Source: an uncultured Clostridia bacterium (GTDB lineage Bacteria > Bacillota > Clostridia > Lachnospirales > Anaerotignaceae). Taken from it: a stretch of 8,560 nt of DNA. Both the position numbers and the translations under genes were made by a program. Location: NCBI GenBank assembly GCA_910587195.1, contig CAJUKL010000064.1, forward strand, positions 1,279-9,838, written 5' to 3'. Below, one piece after another: positions 1 to 4,907 of this stretch (positions are counted from its first letter, which is position 1; every line of letters begins with the position of its first letter). Below the pieces are notes generated by a model. That model had not been told where the DNA came from. It worked only from the letters and a program-made list of their open reading frames with translations, and ran no database searches.

Positions 1-167
1 AATTTGATATGGATACTGCTATTAAAATTTGGAAAGAAGAAGGAAAAGATGAAGGAAAAAAGGAAAAACAAATTGAAATTGCTAAAAACTTACTTGATGT
101 ATTAGATATTGAAACTATATCTAAAAAAACAGGTTTATCCATCACTGAAATTAAAAAGCTGTTTTAA
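1..167 (+). CDS. Rpn-family recombination-promoting nuclease, C-terminal end (partial)
   Basis: Only the last 54 residues are present; the first whole codon is at position 3 and the gene continues off the left edge. The visible tail has a charged Lys/Glu/Gly stretch (KEEGKDEGKKEK) followed by AKNLLDVLDIETISKKTGLS and a short helix ending in KKLF. This layout is typical of the C-terminus of Rpn/YhgA-like PD-(D/E)XK nucleases (putative transposases) of clostridia, in which a variable Glu-Gly-Lys linker precedes a small HTH-like tail. The catalytic PD-(D/E)XK domain lies outside the window, so activity cannot be judged. Family members are linked to DNA breakage and recombination. The same 3' end is repeated immediately downstream. 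Confidence 0.7.
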   Translation, partial: FDMDTAIKIWKEEGKDEGKKEKQIEIAKNLLDVLDIETISKKTGLSITEIKKLF

Positions 168-184
168 TCACTGCACTAATAATT

Positions 185-412
185 GAATTTTTGGAGAAAA
201 ATTCGAGTGAGGTGATAAATATGTTATTCACGGAATTTGATATGGATACTGCTATTAAAATTTGGAAAGAAGAAGGAAAAGATGAAGGTAGAGAAGAAGG
301 AAAAAAAGAAAAACAAACTGAATTTGCTAAAAATCTTCTTGATGTATTGGATATTGAAACTATATCTAAAAAAACAGTTTTATCCATCACTGAAATTAAA
401 AAGCTGTTTTAA
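185..412 (+). pseudogene. Tandem duplicate of the rpn 3' end (remnant)
   Basis: This frame encodes EFLEKNSSEVINMLFTEFD, then almost the same tail as the preceding gene. Differences are an extra four residues (REEG) in the charged linker and a few substitutions (I to T, I to F, G to V). EFLEKNSSEVIN resembles the region just before the linker of full-length Rpn proteins, so this looks like an internal piece of the gene left by tandem duplication or recombination, with no nuclease domain. The frame is open back to about 155. Possible starts are TTG at 191 and ATG at 221. The ATG has GAGGTG six bases upstream and could give a 63-aa product, but that site is itself part of the ancestral coding sequence. 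A functional small protein cannot be excluded; a remnant is more likely. Confidence 0.6.
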
Positions 413-441
413 TCACTGTAATAATATAATGAAAAATAACA

Positions 442-477
442 AAAAAGCCTTTTATTCTTTTTATAAAAAGGCTTTTT
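442..477. terminator. Bidirectional Rho-independent terminator
   Basis: A perfect 12-bp stem (442-453 AAAAAGCCTTTT with 466-477) encloses a 12-base loop. It has T-rich sequence on the right (GTTTTATT) and A-rich sequence on the left, so it can end transcription in both directions. It sits between the plus-strand rpn remnants and the minus-strand small-peptide genes ending at 526, as expected for convergent units. Confidence 0.85.
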
Positions 478-525
478 GTTTTATTAAGAATATAATTTAT
501 TTTATAATAGACATAATATTTTTCC

Positions 526-624
526 CTATTTTTTTAAGCCTTGGTTACTTGTTTTATCTATCCTATCTAGTATAATGGGTAAAACCACTTTCATTATGTC
601 AATAAGATAACCTGGTAATTTCAT
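526..624 (-). CDS. Small amphipathic peptide, 32 aa (peptide C of the trio)
   Basis: ATG at 624, stop TAG at 526-528. The product begins MKLPGYLIDIMKVVLPIIL and ends in a polar tail rich in Asp, Lys, Asn and Gln. An AAGGAGAAG Shine-Dalgarno site lies at 633-641, with a slightly long spacing. It is the third gene of a minus-strand set, 24 bases after the stop of the 50-aa gene. Its segment LPGYLIDIMKVV aligns with IPKWLANLIKLG and VADWVIDIIAKK of the two upstream peptides, but it lacks their charged N-terminal part. No Cys and no Gly-Gly leader site are present. Size and shape (one hydrophobic helix, charged tail) also recall Fst/Ldr-type type I toxins or leaderless bacteriocins. No family is recognised; function unknown. 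Confidence 0.6.
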   Translation of the reverse strand: MKLPGYLIDIMKVVLPIILDRIDKTSNQGLKK

Positions 625-648
625 TAAAAAATCTTCTCCTTTTTAAAA

Positions 649-801
649 TTACTTTGTAAGTTTTTTCAAATTGTATATCATTTTTAAAGCAGGCACTTTT
701 TTTGCAATTATATCAATAACCCAATCTGCAACTTCATATTCTGTTTTTTTAGTCTCTTTTTTACTTTCTGTCTTTGTAATTATCGTTTTAGTACTTTTCA
801 T
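649..801 (-). CDS. Small amphipathic peptide, 50 aa (peptide B of the trio)
   Basis: ATG at 801, stop TAA at 649-651. An AAGGAGG site at 810-816 lies eight bases before the start, a near-ideal ribosome site that strongly supports translation. Residues 1-20 are very polar (Lys, Thr, Glu, Ser). Residues 21-50 (EYEVADWVIDIIAKKVPALK and on) form a cationic amphipathic segment. The motif Y-E-[VI]-x-x-W-[VL]-x-x-[IL]-I is shared with the 49-aa peptide upstream, so the two are paralogues. No signal peptidase site, Cys or double-glycine leader is visible. It lies in a run of three small genes divergent from an Xre regulator. Not recognised; a secreted or membrane-active peptide, a toxin, or a substrate for modification are all possible. 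Confidence 0.7.
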   Translation of the reverse strand: MKSTKTIITKTESKKETKKTEYEVADWVIDIIAKKVPALKMIYNLKKLTK

Positions 802-863
802 AACAATATCCTCCTTAATAAAGTAACAAAATAACCTCTACTTTCTTTCTTCAAATAAAAAAA

Positions 864-1013
864 TTATTTTCTAGGAAGATAGTTTGAAATAGACACTCCT
901 AATTTAATTAAATTAGCTAACCATTTTGGAATCTCATAAGTTTTTATATCTTCTATTTCTATTGTTGTCTTTTTCTTGCTTTTAAATATAGGTACTGTAT
1001 CTTTTTCCTTCAT
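864..1013 (-). CDS. Small amphipathic peptide, 49 aa (peptide A of the trio)
   Basis: ATG at 1013, stop TAA at 864-866, with AAGGAGGG at 1021-1028 seven bases upstream. The first 25 residues are charged (KSKKK, then EIED) and the last 24 read YEIPKWLANLIKLGVSISNY then LPRK, a Trp-containing cationic amphipathic stretch. It is the promoter-proximal gene of the trio. Its transcript would begin near 1150, giving a leader of about 135 bases with no convincing smaller gene in it. It shares the core YE[VI]xxW[VL] with the 50-aa peptide 62 bases downstream. The same two-part layout suggests a leader or anchor region followed by an active region, but no cleavage signal is visible. No family recognised. 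Confidence 0.7.
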   Translation of the reverse strand: MKEKDTVPIFKSKKKTTIEIEDIKTYEIPKWLANLIKLGVSISNYLPRK

Positions 1014-1157
1014 AAAAAATCCCTCCTTAATCAACAAACTACTTTTTATCCCATAACCCTCTTATTGCAAATTCTACTGTCTTATTTATATAACAAATTT
1101 CTGTACAAATATATTATTATTACATAATACTACCATAGAATTGCTTTCTTATTTATC

Positions 1158-1187
1158 ATTATAAAGCAAAATACTGCATTTAGTCAA
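1158..1187 (-). promoter_or_regulatory. Near-consensus promoter for the small-peptide operon
   Basis: Read on the minus strand, TTGACT (complement of 1182-1187) and TATAAT (complement of 1158-1163) are separated by 18 bases, close to a sigma-A consensus promoter. It points toward the peptide gene starting at 1013. One repeat of the pair at 1172-1204 falls in the spacer and touches the -35 box; the other lies just upstream of the -35. Confidence 0.7.
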
Positions 1188-1204
1188 TATAATTACTGCA
1201 TTTA
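1172..1204. promoter_or_regulatory. Paired operator-like direct repeats TACTGCATTTA
   Basis: TACTGCATTTA occurs exactly at 1172-1182 and 1194-1204, 22 bp apart (about two helical turns). The copies overlap the minus-strand peptide promoter and flank a plus-strand TATAAT at 1188-1193 that could serve the divergent Xre gene. The position suits cooperative binding by the adjacent Xre protein, repressing the peptides and possibly itself. The plus-strand promoter lacks a clear -35. Confidence 0.6.
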
Positions 1205-1261
1205 ATTTATTAAATTATCCCTAAAATAAATATAAAATTTTTTTAGAGAGGTGATATAGAT

Positions 1262-1591
1262 ATGAATTATACACAACTTGGAAAAAGAATTAGGGAAGAA
1301 CGCAAAAAAATAGGTTTAACACAATCTAAGCTAGCAGAAGATATTGATATATCTGACGCTTATATGGGACAAATTGAGAGAGGGGAAAGAAGCCTTACAC
1401 TCAATACATTAGTTAGACTTGTAAATCGCTTAGGCATTTCAATAGATTATCTCTTAAAGGATTATGTCGATAATGCTGACGAAGTAATTATTAACCAATT
1501 TCGCCAGATTATCGACAATCAAAACTTAAAGCGAAAACAAATGGCTTTAGATGTCTTAAAAACTATTTTTTCTCATTTAGATGATGAATAA
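1262..1591 (+). CDS. Xre-family HTH transcriptional regulator
   Basis: A 109-aa cytoplasmic DNA-binding protein. Residues 5-65 form an HTH_3/Cro-C1 domain: LGKRIREERKKIGLTQSKLA, the turn DISDAYMGQIERGER, and LNTLVRLVNRLGISIDYLL. Residues 66-109 are a helical tail, probably for dimerisation. No peptide-binding TPR domain or metalloprotease is present, so it is a simple repressor type. ATG 1262 is preceded by GAGAGGTGAT. The gene is divergent from the small-peptide genes, with the operator-like repeats about 60-90 bases upstream, so it probably represses that promoter and possibly its own. Its 3' end overlaps the convergent ribbon-helix-helix gene by 29 bases. Confidence 0.9.
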   Translation: MNYTQLGKRIREERKKIGLTQSKLAEDIDISDAYMGQIERGERSLTLNTLVRLVNRLGISIDYLLKDYVDNADEVIINQFRQIIDNQNLKRKQMALDVLKTIFSHLDDE

Positions 1592-1760
1592 ATTTTTTTC
1601 GATTATTTTCAGAACGCATTGCTCTCACAAATTCTACATCATAAAGTAATTTTCTGATAGCAATACAAACCAATTCATTTTTTGTGACACTATATTCTAT
1701 TGCTAACTCTTTTAACTGGTCTAATAATAAAAAATCATCTATTTCTATATGTAGCTTCAT
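1563..1760 (-). CDS. Small ribbon-helix-helix-like protein
   Basis: A 65-aa protein starting MKLHIEIDDFLLLDQLKELA. A short beta strand (KLHIEID) followed by two helices (LLLDQLKELAIEYS, then KNELVCIAIRKLLYD) is the pattern of CopG/Arc-type ribbon-helix-helix proteins. The rest is basic and helical. The ATG at 1760 has TAGGAGGA just upstream. It follows the serine recombinase by 52 bases on the same strand and may regulate it or act as an accessory DNA-binding factor. An antitoxin-like role is possible, but no toxin gene is adjacent. Its stop region overlaps the Xre gene tail-to-tail by 29 bases. Confidence 0.65.
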   Translation of the reverse strand: MKLHIEIDDFLLLDQLKELAIEYSVTKNELVCIAIRKLLYDVEFVRAMRSENNRKKFIHHLNEKK

Positions 1761-1786
1761 GTTTTTCCTCCTAAATTCAAAATGAC

Positions 1787-1814
1787 AGAACCGATAAATA
1801 TTCTTTTCGGTTCT
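1787..1814 (+). terminator. Stem-loop terminator overlapping the recombinase stop codon
   Basis: AGAACCGA at 1787-1794 pairs with TCGGTTCT at 1807-1814 around a 12-base loop. On the plus strand it is followed by ATTTTTTT, a good intrinsic terminator for read-through from the Xre gene. On the minus strand the T-tract is weak (GTCATTTT), so the recombinase transcript may partly continue into the ribbon-helix-helix gene. Confidence 0.6.
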
Positions 1815-2376
1815 ATTTTTTTGTATCTATATTTTCTCTTACTCTCCTATAAAATGTATTCTTTTTCATTCCAAGCAACTCCATAGCTTTTTTAGCTGTC
1901 ATATCGCCTTTTTTCCACCTCTGAACAACATTTTGAAATTCTGGGTGTTCTATTCTTTTTCTACCTTTATACTTTCCTTGCTTTTTTGCTTCTGCAATGC
2001 CTTCTCTTTGTCTTTGCAAAATATATTCTCTTTCCAATTCTGCAACTGCACCAAACATAGTAAGCATAAATTTTCCTGTTGGAGTATTGGTATCAATACT
2101 TTCCTTTTTACTTACAAATATCACATTTTTGCTATTCAATTCTTCAATTAAATCCAATAAATCTTTTGTATTTCTTGCAAAACAACTAATACTTTCGCAA
2201 ATTATCGTATCGCCTTGTCTTGCAAAATCCATCATTTTTTTGAGTTCTTCTCTTTGGGCATTTTTACCGCTTGCCTTATCCATAAAAATTTTTTCTACTC
2301 CTAACTCTTCCATCAAAACTTCTTGCCTAATGGTATTTTGTTCTTCTGTACTCACTCTGATATAGCCAATATTCAT
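1813..2376 (-). CDS. Small serine recombinase (resolvase/invertase family), catalytic Arg replaced by Cys
   Basis: A 187-aa protein of normal length for the resolvase/DNA invertase family. Residues 1-130 are the catalytic domain: GYIRVST with R7 and nucleophile S9, DKASGKNAQREEL with its conserved Arg, and MFGAVAELEREYI opening the long E helix. Residues 145-183 form the DNA-binding HTH (MTAKKAMELLGMKKNTFYRR). The motif normally written SxxRxxR appears as SISCFARNT. C65 occupies the position of the invariant active-site arginine (R68 of gamma-delta resolvase), while the second Arg (R68 here, R71 there) is kept. The Cys codon is TGT at 2182-2184, one transition from CGT. The enzyme may therefore be inactive or weak. 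ATG 2376 is preceded by AGGAGGA. Confidence 0.9.
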   Translation of the reverse strand: MNIGYIRVSTEEQNTIRQEVLMEELGVEKIFMDKASGKNAQREELKKMMDFARQGDTIICESISCFARNTKDLLDLIEELNSKNVIFVSKKESIDTNTPTGKFMLTMFGAVAELEREYILQRQREGIAEAKKQGKYKGRKRIEHPEFQNVVQRWKKGDMTAKKAMELLGMKKNTFYRRVRENIDTKK

Positions 2377-2415
2377 TTTAAATTCCTCCTTCTATTTCAA
2401 TAGGGTGTACCTTTT

Positions 2416-2438
2416 TGAGACATATTAAATTTGTCCCA
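2416..2438. other. Candidate recombinase-binding dyad TGAGACA-N9-TGTCCCA
   Basis: Two 7-base arms with one mismatch flank a 9-base AT-only centre (TATTAAATT), just upstream of the serine recombinase. The size and AT-rich centre resemble a res-type subsite, but no second and third subsites with standard spacing are obvious. The right arm is shared with the larger hairpin at 2432-2498. Confidence 0.3.
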
Positions 2439-2498
2439 ATAGACTTCTTTTCCTCTTTTATGAAACAGTTCAGAAGGAAATAGAATTCTATTGGGACA
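2432..2498. repeat. Large inverted repeat (12-bp perfect arms) between amidotransferase and recombinase genes
   Basis: TGTCCCAATAGA (2432-2443) is the exact reverse complement of TCTATTGGGACA (2487-2498). The stem can be extended inward with mismatches to about 20 bp (CTTCTTTTCC facing GGAAATAGAA). The right arm contains the 14-bp palindrome AATAGAATTCTATT at 2479-2492. It begins six bases after the amidotransferase stop. In the direction of the genes (minus) no T-run follows; on the plus strand CTTTTTTATC follows. So it could be a terminator only for plus-strand transcription, and it is otherwise a candidate recombination site. Confidence 0.7.
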
Positions 2499-2503
2499 CT
2501 TTT

Positions 2504-3475
2504 TTATCTTTCCATGTAATACTGCTTTTCTAAAATCTCTGTGATACAACATTGCAACTGTATAGGATTTTCCAATAGCTGCTCTATTTCAAATTCATCA
2601 AATCCGTATTCAAACAGTAACAATACCTCTTCTTCCGAAACTCCTACATTCTCAGCAAAATCAATCAATTCTTCTAAATAAGTTTTACAATATTCTTTTT
2701 CAAAAGGACTGTATCTTTCCTTTTTAGAAGTATTGAAATAATGTGTCAAACAGCAAACAGGATATTCAAAACTTGATTTTGTACTATTTCCCTGTTTATC
2801 AAAACAAACAATCTCCCCAGTAGATATATCAATTTTGGTATACTTTTGTTTGAAATTTATTTTCTGTATGGTATTTTTTAATAACTTTTCTGTAGAAGCA
2901 TACAAATACAAACCAATTTCTTTAAAATGAAATACTGTTATAGGATTATCGCCTTTGACAATATACAAGTTATTTTTTTCATCTAATAATGTAAAACAAA
3001 AAGAGCCTTCTACTGTTTCTGCCATATCTTTTATGGCTTTTACAGTAAAGGCTCTTTGTTTTTCTATAAGTTGTACTGCTATGTAGCTATCTGTTTCAAT
3101 ATCTGTTTTAGCAATATCATATTTCTGTCTTAATACTTTGTCATTGTATATCATACCGTTATGTGCTAATGCAAAAGTACTGTTCTCACAATAGCCTAAA
3201 AATGGGTGATTATTGTAATTATAACAAGCATTTCCCTGCGTGGTTAATCTGGTATGCCCCATTACAACACTTGTATTTCTAGGCAGTTTAAAACGAAATT
3301 TACGGGCAGGAACGGCTTTCTTTTTGATTTGTATTCTATTTTCTGTTACAAAAGCAATACCTGTTGCATCTGTTCCTCTTTCTTCACAGCAAATAGACAA
3401 TGTTTTAATGATTTTCATTTTTTGTGTTTCACTGATTGCTTTTCCGTAATCTATCATGCCAAACAAACTACACAT
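2504..3475 (-). CDS. Class II glutamine amidotransferase (stand-alone)
   Basis: A 323-aa cytoplasmic Ntn hydrolase that should hydrolyse glutamine to glutamate and ammonia for a partner enzyme. The nucleophile is Cys2, exposed after Met removal (MCSLFG). Other family signatures are RGTDATG (33-39), GHTRLTTQG with R76 (73-81), NHPF (89-92), AHNG (104-107) and ETDSY with D129 (127-131). No phosphoribosyltransferase, sugar isomerase or synthase domain follows, unlike PurF, GlmS or AsnB. The last 90 residues are a divergent helical tail. The start ATG overlaps the amidoligase stop by one base (TAATG), indicating translational coupling and joint action. Such pairs occur in mobile and accessory regions of Firmicutes; the product amidated is unknown. 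Confidence 0.9.
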   Translation of the reverse strand: MCSLFGMIDYGKAISETQKMKIIKTLSICCEERGTDATGIAFVTENRIQIKKKAVPARKFRFKLPRNTSVVMGHTRLTTQGNACYNYNNHPFLGYCENSTFALAHNGMIYNDKVLRQKYDIAKTDIETDSYIAVQLIEKQRAFTVKAIKDMAETVEGSFCFTLLDEKNNLYIVKGDNPITVFHFKEIGLYLYASTEKLLKNTIQKINFKQKYTKIDISTGEIVCFDKQGNSTKSSFEYPVCCLTHYFNTSKKERYSPFEKEYCKTYLEELIDFAENVGVSEEEVLLLFEYGFDEFEIEQLLENPIQLQCCITEILEKQYYMER

Positions 3476-4578
3476 TACATCTCCTCCTCACATAACACAG
3501 GCTCATTACAATACAATCTTCTTTCTTTCAAATATTGTATTAACTCTGGCACTTTTTCACTATCTAATTGAGAAACAAAACCATTCCATGACAGCTTGTC
3601 TAATTCTTCATCAGAAAAAGAAATTGCTACATCACAGATTTCATTTACCATCTGTAATGTAGCAATAAATGTATTGTACTTTAATGTCCCTCTAAATAAT
3701 CGAAATTCTATTGTTTCATAGTTGTTTAAATTCACACAGGTATAACGACCGTTTTGGCTGCCCTTTGCATGATAAAGCGTTTCTTTGGGAGAGTTTTTTC
3801 TGCCGTATCTATTTGCCCATTGTTTCATTTGTTTTTCTGTTCTTCTGCTAAAACATAGCATTTCATTCCAAAACATCTCTACAAAATATAGTACTCTCGA
3901 AATAGCATTTTCTTGTTCTTCTGCATATTCTCCAAAATAATTTCTATTAACATGAATATGCAATCCTGCTGTACCTGATTGATGACTGTAATATCCCATA
4001 TGAACCGCTTTTTTCATAATTTCCTGCCAATTCATATTATTTTTGTGATAATACAATGTCATAGGATAACTTACGATTTCAAATCCATCTGATAAACTGC
4101 CATCTTCTTTTATGTAAATATGTTCTTCTACTTCATTCGCTAACTCTAAAATTTTCTTTGCATTGTCATAATCTTTTCCACCATCATCAATTTCCAATTC
4201 CACACCAAAGAAGCGATTTCCTTTTCCATAAAACACAGGATAAGGTTTATAGCCATAATCATGAATCAATTTTCTTTCTATTTTTTCATGATAACACTCT
4301 TCACAATAATAGATGCCGTGTTCACAATAAGCACTGTCCAATGAAATATGTTCTTCACATTGATTACAGTTTGTGTAATAGTGATGATAACAATAGGAAC
4401 ATAAAGGAGTATCTTCTGTGCCTTCATTTTCGCTGATATAAATTCTTTCTCCACACTCTGCACAAGTGTCTGTTAACTCTTCAAAGCAATCCAAGCAATA
4501 TACTTCCTCTTCCATAAAATAAGCAGTTTCTTCTGTCAATTCTTGTTCACATTGACTGCAATAAAATACTTCTCTCAT
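3475..4578 (-). CDS. Amidoligase-family (GS-like COOH-NH2 ligase) protein with N-terminal zinc fingers
   Basis: A 367-aa protein. Residues 1-96 carry three CxxC...CxxC zinc-binding units like tandem LIM/treble-clef knuckles: C7/C10 with C28/C31, C39/C42 with C60/C63, and C71/C74 with C92/C95. Residues 122-320 are an Amidoligase_2 domain: GVELEID with E127 and E129, EDGSLSDGFEIVSYPMTL, GLHIHVNR with H207 and H209, ENAISRVLYFVEMFW, and EFRLFRGTLKYNTF with R293 and R296. These fit the metal, ATP and substrate residues of the glutamine-synthetase-like fold. The enzyme is expected to join an amine or ammonia to a carboxylate using ATP; the coupled amidotransferase would supply ammonia. Zinc fingers may recruit a protein or peptide target. 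Its AAGGAGAG site lies inside the last codons of the 35-aa gene upstream. Confidence 0.88.
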   Translation of the reverse strand: MREVFYCSQCEQELTEETAYFMEEEVYCLDCFEELTDTCAECGERIYISENEGTEDTPLCSYCYHHYYTNCNQCEEHISLDSAYCEHGIYYCEECYHEKIERKLIHDYGYKPYPVFYGKGNRFFGVELEIDDGGKDYDNAKKILELANEVEEHIYIKEDGSLSDGFEIVSYPMTLYYHKNNMNWQEIMKKAVHMGYYSHQSGTAGLHIHVNRNYFGEYAEEQENAISRVLYFVEMFWNEMLCFSRRTEKQMKQWANRYGRKNSPKETLYHAKGSQNGRYTCVNLNNYETIEFRLFRGTLKYNTFIATLQMVNEICDVAISFSDEELDKLSWNGFVSQLDSEKVPELIQYLKERRLYCNEPVLCEEEM

Positions 4579-4584
4579 ATCATT

Positions 4585-4692
4585 TCACTCTCCTTTTTTA
4601 TTTTCTTTGTTGTTGATGTGTTCTTGTACTGCTTTTGCGAAAATAGTCACTGCAATTAATACTTTTTCGAGTACTTCTTTAAAAATCTTCAT
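4585..4692 (-). CDS. Small peptide, 35 aa, first gene of the amidoligase operon
   Basis: ATG at 4692, stop TGA at 4585-4587. AAAAGGAGGA (4701-4710) lies eight bases before the start, one of the strongest ribosome sites in the window. The product starts MKIFKEVLEKVLIAVTIFAK, an amphipathic helix, and ends in a hydrophilic tail (NNKENKKGE). The amidoligase start is only six bases after its stop, and that gene's Shine-Dalgarno site is formed by this gene's final codons, so translation of the two is coupled. The layout (short amphipathic helix, Lys/Asn-rich tail with terminal Glu carboxylates) resembles the trio at 526-1013, especially the 32-aa peptide. It could be a substrate of the amidoligase or a leader peptide. 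It is not a recognised family. Confidence 0.6.
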   Translation of the reverse strand: MKIFKEVLEKVLIAVTIFAKAVQEHINNKENKKGE

Positions 4693-4744
4693 ATTGTATT
4701 TCCTCCTTTTTCTGTTTTTATAAAATGGTTTTTTATATTACATC

Positions 4745-4772
4745 AGTATAATATATCATTGAAATGCTTGAA
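4745..4772 (-). promoter_or_regulatory. Possible promoter of the amidoligase operon
   Basis: On the minus strand TTCAAG (complement of 4767-4772) and TATACT (complement of 4745-4750) are 16 bases apart and point to the 35-aa gene 53 bases downstream. The -35 is weak. The whole 4693-4907 intergenic region is AT-rich and must also hold the divergent integrase promoter, which I could not place. Confidence 0.35.
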
Positions 4773-4846
4773 AATACGATAAAAATACTCTTTTTGGTCA
4801 TTCGTATTTCTCCAAAAATCATTGACATATTATCTCTATGCATCAA

Positions 4847-4872
4847 AAGAAAATAGAATTTTATTGTCACAT
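4847..4872. repeat. Imperfect direct repeat of the 2474-2499 segment
   Basis: This 26-base stretch (core AAATAGAATTTTATTG then ACA) matches 2474-2499 (core AAATAGAATTCTATTG then ACA) at 21 positions in the same orientation. The two copies bracket the amidoligase and amidotransferase operon exactly, one just after its end and one upstream of its start beside the integrase gene. A role as recombination or attachment site is inference. Confidence 0.4.
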
Positions 4873-4907
4873 GAACACAAAAATAAAATCAGAAAGGAGA
4901 GAAAAAA

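Larger units (their letters stand above)
1..415 (+). repeat. Tandem direct repeat of about 170-182 bp
   Basis: Positions 1-170 and 234-415 align with few differences, the main one being a 12-bp insertion in the second copy (an extra REEG-coding unit near 288-299). The similarity covers the coding tail, the stop codon and several bases beyond it (TAATCACTG after both stops). The left boundary of the first copy is outside the window. Confidence 0.85.

Noticed and set aside
151..390. 79-codon minus-strand open frame across the rpn repeats
   Set aside because: It is antisense to the conserved Rpn tail, has no ribosome site and is Ser/Phe-rich low-complexity shadow coding.
237..575. 112-codon plus-strand open frame
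   Set aside because: Out of frame with the conserved Rpn tail, runs through the terminator stem and over the small-peptide gene; composition is low-complexity Lys/Phe/Ile.
1089..1136. 16-codon minus-strand frame (MVVLCNNN...) in the leader of the peptide operon
   Set aside because: No Shine-Dalgarno site and no resemblance to the three downstream peptides.
1172..1204. CRISPR-like repeat pair
   Set aside because: Only two 11-bp copies on a promoter with an 11-bp gap; no array structure and no cas genes.
1933..2365. Plus-strand open frames (72 and 122 codons) in the recombinase region
   Set aside because: Antisense to a clear serine recombinase and without ribosome sites.
3240..3662. Plus-strand open frames of 68-105 codons
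   Set aside because: Antisense shadows of the amidotransferase and amidoligase genes.
4158..4463. Frames opposite and within the zinc-finger part of the amidoligase (92 aa plus, 61 aa minus)
   Set aside because: The repeated Cys codons of the zinc knuckles create His/Asn-rich shadows; the amidoligase frame has strong family motifs.
4822..4827. TTGACA as -35 box of the integrase promoter
   Set aside because: No acceptable -10 hexamer lies 16-19 bases downstream, so I did not call a promoter.
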